A DNA stretch of 25,170 bases, from NCBI GenBank assembly GCA_036244995.1, contig BTTF01000023.1, positions 1 to 25,170 of the forward strand. The letters are read 5' to 3'. The notes below the pieces were generated by a model. That model saw nothing but the letters and a program-made list of their open reading frames with translations. It searched no databases and was not told the DNA's origin. This document shows, in pieces, positions 6,364-13,481 of this stretch; positions within the stretch are counted from its first letter, which is position 1, and the number at the start of each line of letters is the position of its first letter. Position numbers and translations under genes: made by a program. Origin of the DNA: BMS3Bbin07 sp036244995. Its GTDB lineage: Bacteria; Nitrospirota; Thermodesulfovibrionia; Thermodesulfovibrionales; JdFR-85.

Positions 6364-7890
6364 ATGAGATACATAAAGATTTTTGATACAACTCTCAGAG
6401 ACGGTGAACAATCACCGGGGGCCTCAATGAATGTGGAGGAAAAGCTTCATGTTGCCCGTCAACTGACAAGGTTAAACGTCGACGTGATAGAGGCAGGCTT
6501 TCCTGTTGCCTCACCAGGTGATTTTGAGGCCGTAAGGCGAATTGCGGAAGAGATAAAGGGAATCACTGTTGCAGGGCTTGCCAGGGCAAAGGATGTTGAT
6601 ATCGAGAGCGCCGCAGAGGCGATAAAACCCGCTGAATCCGGAAGGATACATACCTTTCTCGCCACCTCGGACATTCACCTGAAGTATAAACTCCGAATGA
6701 GCAGGGAAGAGGTTTTGAATGCAGCCGTAGGTGCAGTGAAGAAGGCAAGGGGTTTTACGGATGATGTGGAGTTCTCTGCTGAGGATGCTACAAGGAGCGA
6801 CCGGGATTTCCTCTGCAGGGTTACAGAAGAGGTTATAAAGGCCGGGGCGACAACCGTGAATATTCCTGATACCGTGGGTTATACCATACCCCGGGAATTT
6901 GGCGAGCTGATCGAGTATCTGATGAACAGGGTGCCGAATATTGATAAGGCGGTAATCTCTGTGCATTGTCATAACGACCTTGGCCTTGCAGTGGCCAACT
7001 CACTGACTGCTGTCCTTAAGGGGGCCGGCCAGGTTGAGTGTACATTGAACGGTATTGGCGAGCGGGCCGGGAATGCGGCATTGGAAGAGGTGGTTATGGC
7101 GCTCAGGACAAGGCCGAAGTTCTTTAACGCTGAGACCGGAATAGTTACCGAGGAGATATACAGGACGAGCCGTCTTGTCTCAAAGCTTACCGGCATGGTT
7201 GTACAGCCAAACAAGGCCATAGTCGGTGCCAATGCCTTTGCTCATGAAGCCGGAATTCACCAGGACGGGATGCTCAAGGAGCGTTCAACCTACGAGATTA
7301 TGAAGCCTGAAACAGTTGGGATACCGCAGAGCAAATTAGTCCTCGGCAAGCATTCGGGCAGGCATGCCTTTAAGGAGAGGCTGAAGGAGCTTGGTTATGA
7401 ACTTGGTGAAGAGGAGCTCAACAAGGCATTTGAGAGGTTTAAACGTCTGTGTGACCAGAAAAAATATATATTTGACGAGGATATTGAGACCCTTGTATCT
7501 GAAGAAGTAAAAAAGGTTCCCGAGGTCTTCAGCCTTATTGACCTGAAGGTCTCAAGCGGCACATCGGTCAAACCGACAGCCTCAGTCCGTCTGAAGGTCA
7601 GGGACGAGGTTGTTGAGCGTACCGAGGAAGGTGACGGGCCTGTTGACGCAACTTACTGTGCTATTGCAAGGATTACCGAAACGAAGAGCCGGCTTGAGAA
7701 GTTCGAGATAAAGGGCATAACAGGGGGTACTGATGCGCTTGGAGAGGTCATGGTGACTCTTGAGGAGGATGGCCATACGGTCAGGGGGTACGGTTCTGAT
7801 ACGGACATCATTGTTGCTGCTGCAAAGGCATATATTAATGCCCTGAACAAGCTTGAAGGCAGAAAGAGGGAGTTGCAAAAGGGAATATGA
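6364..7890 (+). CDS. leuA: 2-isopropylmalate synthase
   Basis: First committed step of leucine biosynthesis: acetyl-CoA plus 2-oxoisovalerate to 2-isopropylmalate. The N-terminus 'IFDTTLRDGEQSPGASM' carries the metal ligand Asp8 and catalytic Arg12. The metal-binding H201-C-H203 and 'NGIGERAGN' (229-237) are intact, as is 'HEAGIHQDGM'. The C-terminal third from about residue 390 matches the LeuA dimerisation and allosteric domain that binds leucine, with 'GTDALGEVMVTL' and 'GYGSDTDIIVAAAKAYINALNK'. 508 aa, the normal full bacterial length. The gene starts 43 nt after pssA with weak AAGG sites, so it is probably co-transcribed. No leader peptide or T-box is visible in the short gap, so control may be mainly by allosteric leucine feedback. 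Homocitrate and citramalate synthases are related, but this form fits LeuA best. Confidence 0.96.
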   Translation: MRYIKIFDTTLRDGEQSPGASMNVEEKLHVARQLTRLNVDVIEAGFPVASPGDFEAVRRIAEEIKGITVAGLARAKDVDIESAAEAIKPAESGRIHTFLATSDIHLKYKLRMSREEVLNAAVGAVKKARGFTDDVEFSAEDATRSDRDFLCRVTEEVIKAGATTVNIPDTVGYTIPREFGELIEYLMNRVPNIDKAVISVHCHNDLGLAVANSLTAVLKGAGQVECTLNGIGERAGNAALEEVVMALRTRPKFFNAETGIVTEEIYRTSRLVSKLTGMVVQPNKAIVGANAFAHEAGIHQDGMLKERSTYEIMKPETVGIPQSKLVLGKHSGRHAFKERLKELGYELGEEELNKAFERFKRLCDQKKYIFDEDIETLVSEEVKKVPEVFSLIDLKVSSGTSVKPTASVRLKVRDEVVERTEEGDGPVDATYCAIARITETKSRLEKFEIKGITGGTDALGEVMVTLEEDGHTVRGYGSDTDIIVAAAKAYINALNKLEGRKRELQKGI

Positions 7891-8062
7891 CTGAAGAGAC
7901 AAGGAATATCCGCAGATTTCGCAGATTTTCATAACTTCAGTCCCTTTTTAACCTTAGATGGTATTGTAAAAAGTCTGAAAATGTCTTTTTTATGAGTTTG
8001 TCAATCTTTATAATCTGCGTTAATCTGTGTAATCTGCGGATTAAATAAGTCTTTGTCTCTTA
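7889..8062. repeat. Second CGCAGATT-type inverted repeat, between leuA and leuC
   Basis: Left arm about 7889-7932 (GAAGAGACAAG, then ATCCGCAGATTTCGCAGATT). Right arm about 8010-8062, which reverse-complements to AAGAGACAAAG, then AATCCGCAGATTACACAGATT and a further CGCAGATT. It is the same family as the inner arms at 1674-1783, but with different outer sequence and a different loop. The loop contains AAAAAG and CTTTTT tracts 11 nt apart (about 7969-7990). A TATAAT occurs at 8009-8014 facing leuC. The gap from 7891 to 8108 carries no gene. Confidence 0.8.
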
Positions 8063-8108
8063 AATCCGTGACTAATTTTAGACTTTCTTATTTTTGATGG
8101 AGGAATGG

Positions 8109-9368
8109 ATGACTATTACTGAAAAGATACTCGCTGCACATGCCGGGAAAAAAGAGGTCTCTCCTGGAGAGTTGATAAATGCAGGGGTGGACCTTATACT
8201 TGCAAACGATATAACTGCGCCTATTGCCATAAAGGAGTTCAGGAAGATCGGGGCTGAAAAGGTCTTTAATCCTGAGCGGGTGGCCTTTATACCGGATCAC
8301 TTTGCCCCTCAGAAGGATATAAAGGCTGCAGAGCAATGCAGGATGTTGAAGCTCTTTTCAAGAGAGCAGGGGCTGGAGCTCTATTTTGAGGTTGGCAGGA
8401 TGGGGGTCGAACATGCCCTGCTTCCGGAGCAGGGGCACGTGGTTCCTGGTGATCTTGTAATTGGTGCCGATAGCCATACGTGCACCTACGGCGCCCTTGG
8501 TGCCTTCTCCACCGGCGTTGGTTCTACCGACGTTGCAGCTTCCATGGCAACCGGAGAGTGCTGGTTCAAGGTCCCGGAAAGCATGAAGTTTATCTATTAT
8601 GGAAGCCTTGGAAAGTGGGTCGGCGGCAAGGACCTCATACTTCATACAATCGGAGACATTGGTGTGGATGGCGCCCTTTACAGGGCTATGGAGTTTGAGG
8701 GTGAGACGATAAAAGCCCTGCCGATGTTCGGCAGGCTTACCATGTGTAATATGGCTATAGAGGCCGGAGGAAAGAGCGGGATAATTGTCCCTGACGATAT
8801 AACAGAGGCTTATGTTAATGGAAGGGCTAAAAGGGAATACAAGTTTTATCAGTCCGACCCTGATGCAGCATATGTGGAGACAAGGGAGTATGACTGCTCA
8901 AAGATTGAACCCCTGGTCGCCTGTCCTCATCTGCCCTCCAATGTAAGACCTGCCAGGGAGCTGACTGATATTGCCATTGATCAGGTTGTTGTAGGGTCAT
9001 GTACGAACGGACGTATTGAAGACCTCAGGGAGGCCGCAGAGGTAATAAGGGGCAGGAAGGTTAATCCCAATATTCGCATGATCGTTATTCCGGCAACGCA
9101 GGCCATCTATAAGCAGGCCCTGAAGGAGGGATTGATAGAGATATTTATTGATGCTGATGCCGTGGTATCAACACCGACATGCGGTCCCTGCCTGGGAGGT
9201 CATATGGGTGTTCTTGCAAAGGGGGAGCGGGCGGTTGCCACCACAAACAGAAACTTTGTGGGAAGGATGGGAGACCCTGGAAGTGAGGTCTATCTTTCAA
9301 ACCCTGCAGTGGCTGCTGCAACGGCCATACTTGGCAGAATCGGATTACCTGAGGAGATAGGCCTTTAA
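8109..9368 (+). CDS. leuC: 3-isopropylmalate dehydratase large subunit
   Basis: Large, [4Fe-4S]-binding subunit of isopropylmalate isomerase, which converts 2- to 3-isopropylmalate. The three cluster cysteines are present: Cys298 in 'GSCTNGR' and Cys358/Cys361 in 'PTCGPCLGGH'. 'GADSHTCTYGALGAFSTGVG' is the expected aconitase-family block. 419 aa matches the shorter LeuC subclass, shared with archaeal LeuC/HacA-type enzymes, rather than the roughly 466-aa proteobacterial form. I choose ATG 8109 because GGAGG (8099-8103) is 5 nt upstream and 'MTITEKILAAHAG' matches homologues; TTG 8094 and ATG 8097 are alternatives. Substrate specificity (isopropylmalate against homoaconitate or citramalate) rests on the nearby leuA. 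The small subunit leuD does not follow. Confidence 0.93.
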   Translation: MTITEKILAAHAGKKEVSPGELINAGVDLILANDITAPIAIKEFRKIGAEKVFNPERVAFIPDHFAPQKDIKAAEQCRMLKLFSREQGLELYFEVGRMGVEHALLPEQGHVVPGDLVIGADSHTCTYGALGAFSTGVGSTDVAASMATGECWFKVPESMKFIYYGSLGKWVGGKDLILHTIGDIGVDGALYRAMEFEGETIKALPMFGRLTMCNMAIEAGGKSGIIVPDDITEAYVNGRAKREYKFYQSDPDAAYVETREYDCSKIEPLVACPHLPSNVRPARELTDIAIDQVVVGSCTNGRIEDLREAAEVIRGRKVNPNIRMIVIPATQAIYKQALKEGLIEIFIDADAVVSTPTCGPCLGGHMGVLAKGERAVATTNRNFVGRMGDPGSEVYLSNPAVAAATAILGRIGLPEEIGL

Positions 9369-9719
9369 AATAGTTCTTTAGCCTCACAATAATTGAAATT
9401 TAATGCCAAAATCCAGCAATAAGACGTAATCTCTTCATTTATTGCTCCCCATTTTAAAGAAAGAGCTATGCCGGTGGCAATTACAGAGGGCAGGTGGACT
9501 TGATTATCTCCGGCGTAACCCTTACAATAAACTATATAGAGTCAGTGTATAAATTACAGTCACTTGTCTTTTTCGCAATCCCGAATGCATACGGGAAATG
9601 AGAGAAAAACGACAGGTGTATGTTTCTATAACAAAGGCTCTGATTAGCAGGTCAGCATCCGTGATTCCAGTTTGTTTGATGAGATCACGCTGAACATAAA
9701 CCGGGGAGGAGAATAACTT
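9369..9719. other. 351-bp intergenic region before the GGDEF gene
   Basis: No convincing ORF or RNA gene. It holds an 18-bp imperfect palindrome, TCCCGAATGCATACGGGA, at 9579-9596, which could be an operator or a small dispersed repeat. A TATAAA lies at 9548-9553 with no good -35 partner. GGAGGA at 9705-9710 serves the downstream TTG start. I looked for a c-di-GMP riboswitch pattern, given the downstream cyclase, and did not recognise one. Confidence 0.5.
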
Positions 9720-11087
9720 TTGACAGAAAACATACCCCTGAAAAAGCCCGATGCCTTTCTCTGCAATTTTGTAGGGGAGCCCCTGTTAGTGATAAACAGG
9801 GCTGGAAAGGTTATAGCATTCAACAAGGCCTTTGCGGGGATACTCGGGGTGGAGGAAGCATCCATAAAAGACAGGGATTTCAGGGAGATAGAGGAATTAT
9901 CAAGTTTCTGGCCTTCTGTGCAACATTGTCTGAATACATGTGAAGACATTAAAGACAGGTTGCGTATCGGAGAGGTTGAATATGAAGTTACAATACATCC
10001 CGCCACTTCAATGGATGGCAAGGAGATTTTGAGCCTGCTTTTCTATGACGTATCACATTATCTGACAGTTGAAAAGGAGCTTGTAAAACGTAATCGTGAG
10101 CTAATGGTTATTAATACACTTTCGGGTGCGTTTATCTCCTCGTATGATATTGACAGGGTCTTTAATGACCTACTTGAGAAGGTATTGATGATAACGGATT
10201 TCAGTGTAGGATGGATAATGTTGACTGACAACAGTGGTCTTATACTCAAGAGTCATGCAGGGGTTTCCCTGAATTTCCTGAAACAGTTAAATGAAGGCAA
10301 GCTTGATGAGCTTGTCTGGTCAATACTGGATGCTGCAGAGCCGTTATATATACTTGAAAAGGATCAGGTCAAAAACTTTCATCATCTAAAAAAAGAGGGG
10401 GTTGTCTTCCTGGGAGCAATACCGTTGAAGGTGTCAAACTCAATATCCGGCATGCTCTTTCTTGCCAGCAGGTCTGAAAGGGTTTTTGATTTCGATCTTG
10501 CATCCATGATGGCCCTTGTGGGTAACCAGATATCCCTGATAGTGGAGAAGATCAGACTTTTTGAGGAGACAAGAAGGCTCTCTATAACTGATGACCTGAC
10601 CGGTCTCTATAATGTGAGATTCTTTTACCGTTCCCTTGAGTCGGAGCTTGCAAGGGCAAGGCGGTATCAGGATGTCTTTTGCCTTGTTATCTTTGACATT
10701 GACGACTTTAAGCTAACAAATGATACCTATGGTCACCAGGTTGGAGATGATATCCTGAGAGAGGTGTCCGGGATTATCCTGAACTCAGCGAGGAAAACCG
10801 ACGTTGTTGCAAGGTATGGTGGGGAAGAATTTGTCATCATCCTTCCGAGGACATCCAAGACAGAGGCACTTCTTCTTGCTGACAGGATCAGGGAGCGGGT
10901 GGAGGAGAATGTTTTCAATAAAAATAATCATATAAAGATACATATAACCGTAAGTGGTGGTATATCAGGTTTTCCGGAGGATGGTAAAACCGCAAAAGAG
11001 CTCCTGTATACCGCGGATATGGCGCTTTATCGTGCCAAGGGGTCAGGCAAAAAAAAGGTAGTCTGCCACTCATCTGAAACTTCATGA
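9720..11087 (+). CDS. PAS-GAF-GGDEF diguanylate cyclase
   Basis: Predicted cytoplasmic sensor enzyme that makes cyclic di-GMP from two GTP. Domains in order: PAS at about 15-115 ('GEPLLVINRAGKVIAFNKAF'), a short coiled linker, GAF at about 130-280, a signalling helix, then GGDEF at about 285-450. The active-site motif is G367-G-E-E-F371, an active variant. Upstream 'FDIDDFKLTNDTYGHQVGD' supplies the metal and nucleotide-binding residues. The inhibitory I-site RxxD is present as R358-K-T-D361, five residues before GGEEF, so product inhibition is expected. No membrane segment or signal peptide is seen. The start is TTG at 9720 with GGAGGA 9 nt upstream. It lies 42 nt before korB but appears separated from it by its own promoter. 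The signal sensed is unknown. Confidence 0.92.
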   Translation: MTENIPLKKPDAFLCNFVGEPLLVINRAGKVIAFNKAFAGILGVEEASIKDRDFREIEELSSFWPSVQHCLNTCEDIKDRLRIGEVEYEVTIHPATSMDGKEILSLLFYDVSHYLTVEKELVKRNRELMVINTLSGAFISSYDIDRVFNDLLEKVLMITDFSVGWIMLTDNSGLILKSHAGVSLNFLKQLNEGKLDELVWSILDAAEPLYILEKDQVKNFHHLKKEGVVFLGAIPLKVSNSISGMLFLASRSERVFDFDLASMMALVGNQISLIVEKIRLFEETRRLSITDDLTGLYNVRFFYRSLESELARARRYQDVFCLVIFDIDDFKLTNDTYGHQVGDDILREVSGIILNSARKTDVVARYGGEEFVIILPRTSKTEALLLADRIRERVEENVFNKNNHIKIHITVSGGISGFPEDGKTAKELLYTADMALYRAKGSGKKKVVCHSSETS

Positions 11088-11114
11088 ATTTTTATCCAGT
11101 CAAATTAATCCATC

Positions 11115-11123
11115 TGTTATAAT
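11115..11123 (+). promoter_or_regulatory. Extended -10 promoter for korB, apparently leaderless
   Basis: TGTTATAAT is an exact extended -10 element (TGn-TATAAT) ending 5 nt before the korB ATG at 11129. A transcript would start at or within a few bases of the ATG, and no Shine-Dalgarno is present. There is no good -35, which extended -10 promoters can do without. Confidence 0.5.
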
Positions 11124-11128
11124 AACAC

Positions 11129-11893
11129 ATGATCCAGGTGTTCAAAAGGCCGGAAAGTCTTAAAAATGTGCCCTTCAGGTTCTGTCCCGGATGCGGGCAT
11201 AGTATAGTGCACCGTCTTGTTGCAGAGTGTATTGACGAACTCGGCATAAGGGAAAGGACCATAGGCATAGCGCCTGTTGGTTGTGCTGTTTTTGCCTATG
11301 ATTATTTTAATTTTGACGTAATAGAATGTGCACATGGAAGACCCCCTGCAGTTGCTACGGCCTTAAAAAGAGTCATGCCTGACAGGGTTGTTTTTTCTTA
11401 CCAGGGAGACGGCGATCTTGCCTCTATCGGATTGGGAGAGATTGTACATGCTGCCAACAGGGGTGAAAACCTCTCGGTCTTTTTCATAAACAATGCCACT
11501 TACGGCATGACCGGTGGGCAGATGGCCCCTACTACGTTATTGGGACAAAAGACTACAACCACTCCTGCCGGCCGTGACCCGAAAAGCCAGGGCTACCCCC
11601 TTCCCATGGCCGAGATGCTCGCAACCATTGAGGGTGCTGTTCTTATAGCCAGGACAGCTATTGACGGAATAAAGGGCATAAAAGAGACCGGGAGATTAAT
11701 AAAAAAATCCTTCCAATACCAGTTGGAGGGAAAGGGGTTCAGCATGATTGAGATTTTATCTCCATGTCCGACTGTCTGGAAAAAAACCCCCGTGGAATCA
11801 CTGCGGTGGTTATCCACTCATATGGAGTCGGTTTACAGGACAGGGGTGTTGATAGACAGGTACGGGGAGTTGCAGGATTGGAAAAAAGCATAA
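11129..11893 (+). CDS. korB: 2-oxoacid:ferredoxin oxidoreductase beta subunit (KorB-like)
   Basis: Thiamine diphosphate-binding beta subunit of a 2-oxoacid:ferredoxin oxidoreductase, probably 2-oxoglutarate (Kor) or a branched-chain 2-oxoacid (Vor), interconverting the 2-oxoacid and its acyl-CoA with ferredoxin. Visible motifs: 'RFCPGCGH' (Cys19, Cys22), 'GIAPVGCAVF', the ThDP/Mg motif 'QGDGDLASIG...NN' with GDGD at 93-96 and NN at 121-122, and 'YGMTGGQMAPTT'. 254 aa, normal for the split-subunit type. The start is ATG at 11129, no SD, directly behind an extended -10 box. The gamma subunit overlaps its 3' end. The alpha subunit and ferredoxin-like delta subunit, usually upstream in the same operon, are absent. 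Substrate is uncertain because specificity lies partly in alpha. Confidence 0.9.
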   Translation: MIQVFKRPESLKNVPFRFCPGCGHSIVHRLVAECIDELGIRERTIGIAPVGCAVFAYDYFNFDVIECAHGRPPAVATALKRVMPDRVVFSYQGDGDLASIGLGEIVHAANRGENLSVFFINNATYGMTGGQMAPTTLLGQKTTTTPAGRDPKSQGYPLPMAEMLATIEGAVLIARTAIDGIKGIKETGRLIKKSFQYQLEGKGFSMIEILSPCPTVWKKTPVESLRWLSTHMESVYRTGVLIDRYGELQDWKKA

Positions 11894-12432
11894 TCATTGC
11901 AGGCTCCGGGGGACAGGGTATACTCCTGTTTGGCCGGTTGATTGCACATACATTAATGATTCAGGGCAAGAATGTCACATATTTCCCGTCCTACGGAGCC
12001 GAGATCAGGGGAGGAACTGCTAATTGCAGTATAATAGTATCTGATGATTTAATCGGCTCTCCGGCGGTTCTGAATCCTGATATCCTGATTGTCTTTAATT
12101 GTCAGTCCCTTGAAAGGTTTCTGCCCAGGCTGAAAAAGGAAGGGATTCTGTTCTACGATTCCTCTTTAATTACACATGATGAGTGTGGCAGGTTGTCTAT
12201 GGTGGATGAGAGTTCCGGCTTTCATTCTTTTGGGGTGGAGGCATCAGGGAAGGCTGCAGGGCTTGGCTCGATAAAGTATGCAAATATGGTAATGTTTGGT
12301 GCATTACTTAAAAAAACCCTCATCTCGGACCTTTTCAGGGCTGAAAAGGCATTAAAAACACTGGTATCTGAAAGACACCTTGCGTTTATTCCGGAAAATC
12401 TTGAGGCGATAAAAGTCGGTTATGAGCTATAA
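11878..12432 (+). CDS. korC: 2-oxoacid:ferredoxin oxidoreductase gamma subunit (KorC-like)
   Basis: Gamma subunit of the same oxidoreductase as the upstream beta subunit. The N-terminus 'KSIIIAGSGGQGILLFGRLIA' carries the characteristic GxGGQG loop. 'YFPSYGAEIRGGTANCSIIVSD' is the second family signature, and 'GLGSIKYANMVMFGALL' is the typical C-terminal block. About 184 aa, standard length. I start at TTG 11878 because GGGGAG (11864-11869) lies 8 nt upstream and homologues begin a couple of residues before 'IIIAG'. A longer frame back to ATG 11764 would add unconserved sequence inside korB. It overlaps korB by 16 nt and the next gene by 11 nt, so the three are translated as one unit. Confidence 0.9.
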   Translation: MEKSIIIAGSGGQGILLFGRLIAHTLMIQGKNVTYFPSYGAEIRGGTANCSIIVSDDLIGSPAVLNPDILIVFNCQSLERFLPRLKKEGILFYDSSLITHDECGRLSMVDESSGFHSFGVEASGKAAGLGSIKYANMVMFGALLKKTLISDLFRAEKALKTLVSERHLAFIPENLEAIKVGYEL

Positions 12433-12907
12433 AAAAACAGCAACCCGCAATTCCTTGCGGATCAGAAAGGCCGGCACACGGGATGTAAGGGAGATTCATC
12501 GTCTTGTCAATTCTTTTGCAAAGAGAGAGCAGATGTTGCCGCGCTCACTCAACGAGATATATGAAACCCTCAGAGACCATATTGTATGTGAAGATAACGG
12601 TGAAGTAACGGGTGTTTGTGCGTTGCATATACTCTGGGAGGACCTTGCAGAAATAAGGTCTCTGGCTGTAAGGGCGGATGCCCGGAGACAGGGAACAGGA
12701 AAAAGGCTGGTAAAGAGCTGTATTTCCGAGGCAAAACGGCTCGGCATCGAACGCATCTTTGTTCTTACCTACAATCCTGATTTTTTCCGCTCTCTCGGGT
12801 TTGTCGATATAGACAAGTCGGAGTTACCTCAAAAAATATGGGGAGACTGTCTCAGATGTCATAAGTTTCCGGAATGTGACGAATCTGCCTTGATCAGGAA
12901 GGTGTGA
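12422..12907 (+). CDS. GNAT acetyltransferase, ArgA-like (possible N-acetylglutamate synthase)
   Basis: Single-domain GNAT-fold acetyl-CoA-dependent acetyltransferase. The acetyl-CoA pyrophosphate loop is R89-Q-G-T-G-K94, preceded by 'AEIRSLAVRADAR'. The tail 'SELPQKIWGDCLRCHKFPECDE' with Cys143, Cys146 and Cys152 is the pattern of short stand-alone ArgA-type proteins that carry out the first arginine step in some bacteria. Its role here is inferred from that resemblance only; no arginine genes are nearby. 161 aa. The ATG at 12422 lies inside the end of korC (11-nt overlap), so translation is coupled. Its stop (12905-12907) overlaps the 3' end of the opposing SurA-like gene by 14 bp. Confidence 0.8.
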   Translation: MSYKKTATRNSLRIRKAGTRDVREIHRLVNSFAKREQMLPRSLNEIYETLRDHIVCEDNGEVTGVCALHILWEDLAEIRSLAVRADARRQGTGKRLVKSCISEAKRLGIERIFVLTYNPDFFRSLGFVDIDKSELPQKIWGDCLRCHKFPECDESALIRKV

Positions 12908-13481
12908 GGTTGATTTTTATGTAAGATTTCTCCCGCAGTCTTTTAATGAGTTTCTTAAGATGTTTATTTACCTCCCTTTCCCTCAGAAGTCTCTCAATGT
13001 CATCCCGGACATCTTCTATCGGGGTCTTTCCGAACCTTCCCCTGTTTTTATTGTAGAACCTTTCGATCTCTTCCGGCGGAATCTTTATAAAAACCCTGAT
13101 CTTTATATCTATATACTCCTTAATAAGTTCATCCTTGGTTTTGCCGCGTAACCGGATCCTCTTTGCCTCCCTGAGCAGGAGCTTTCGGTTAATCAGGGCA
13201 TTTATAGCCTCTTCTTCAGAAAGCCCGTGTGCTAATTTTTTGGCCTTTTTTGTGTATTGCATAAAATCCGTCAGGGTAATCGCCTCATCATCAATAAAGG
13301 CAACAACCCGGTCAATGAGTTCAGCAGATGAAAGTTGCAGGAATGCTGTCAGTACCAATATCAGTGTCAGTACTATCGTCAGGATGCAGGTGCTGTATCC
13401 GGAACTCTCAACCCGCGATCCGCGATCCGCGACTCTGTTATCAGAATGCGTGTCCGATACTGAAATGTACTTCTCCTGCAC
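12894..13481 (-). CDS. SurA N-terminal-like periplasmic protein without a PPIase domain
   Basis: Likely exported chaperone-type protein. A hydrophobic segment ('STCILTIVLTLILVLTAFLQLSSA') looks like a signal peptide or anchor, cut at about SSA|EL. The following 142 residues begin 'ELIDRVVAFIDDEAITLTDF', the opening typical of SurA/PpiC N-terminal domains ('VVAVVNDEVIT'), and are otherwise helical and very basic ('NALINRKLLLREAKRI', 'RLLREREVNKHLKKLIKRL'). No parvulin (rotamase) domain is present. It is the last gene of the tamB-bamA operon, which fits a role in delivering outer-membrane proteins. The start is uncertain: I use GTG 13481 (GGGAGG 6 nt upstream, 41-nt overlap with bamA), giving 195 aa. 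ATG 13535 and TTG 13358 are alternatives. A 7-bp tandem repeat lies between the chosen start and the signal segment. Confidence 0.65.
   Translation of the reverse strand: MQEKYISVSDTHSDNRVADRGSRVESSGYSTCILTIVLTLILVLTAFLQLSSAELIDRVVAFIDDEAITLTDFMQYTKKAKKLAHGLSEEEAINALINRKLLLREAKRIRLRGKTKDELIKEYIDIKIRVFIKIPPEEIERFYNKNRGRFGKTPIEDVRDDIERLLREREVNKHLKKLIKRLREKSYIKINLTPS
13414..13434. repeat. 7-bp tandem repeat in the N-terminal region of the SurA-like gene
   Basis: CGCGATC, CGCGATC, CGCGACT: three adjacent 7-bp units (the last with one change) just past the bamA stop at 13441-13443. The unit is not a multiple of three, so a gain or loss of one copy would shift any frame read across it. Confidence 0.65.

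Noticed and set aside
9369..9719. Possible c-di-GMP riboswitch before the GGDEF gene
   Set aside because: I looked for the GEMM-type conserved core and tetraloop receptor and did not find a match on either strand.
11764..11877. Long version of korC starting at ATG 11764
   Set aside because: The added 38 residues lie inside korB in another frame and match nothing; TTG 11878 has an SD at correct spacing and a family-typical N-terminus.
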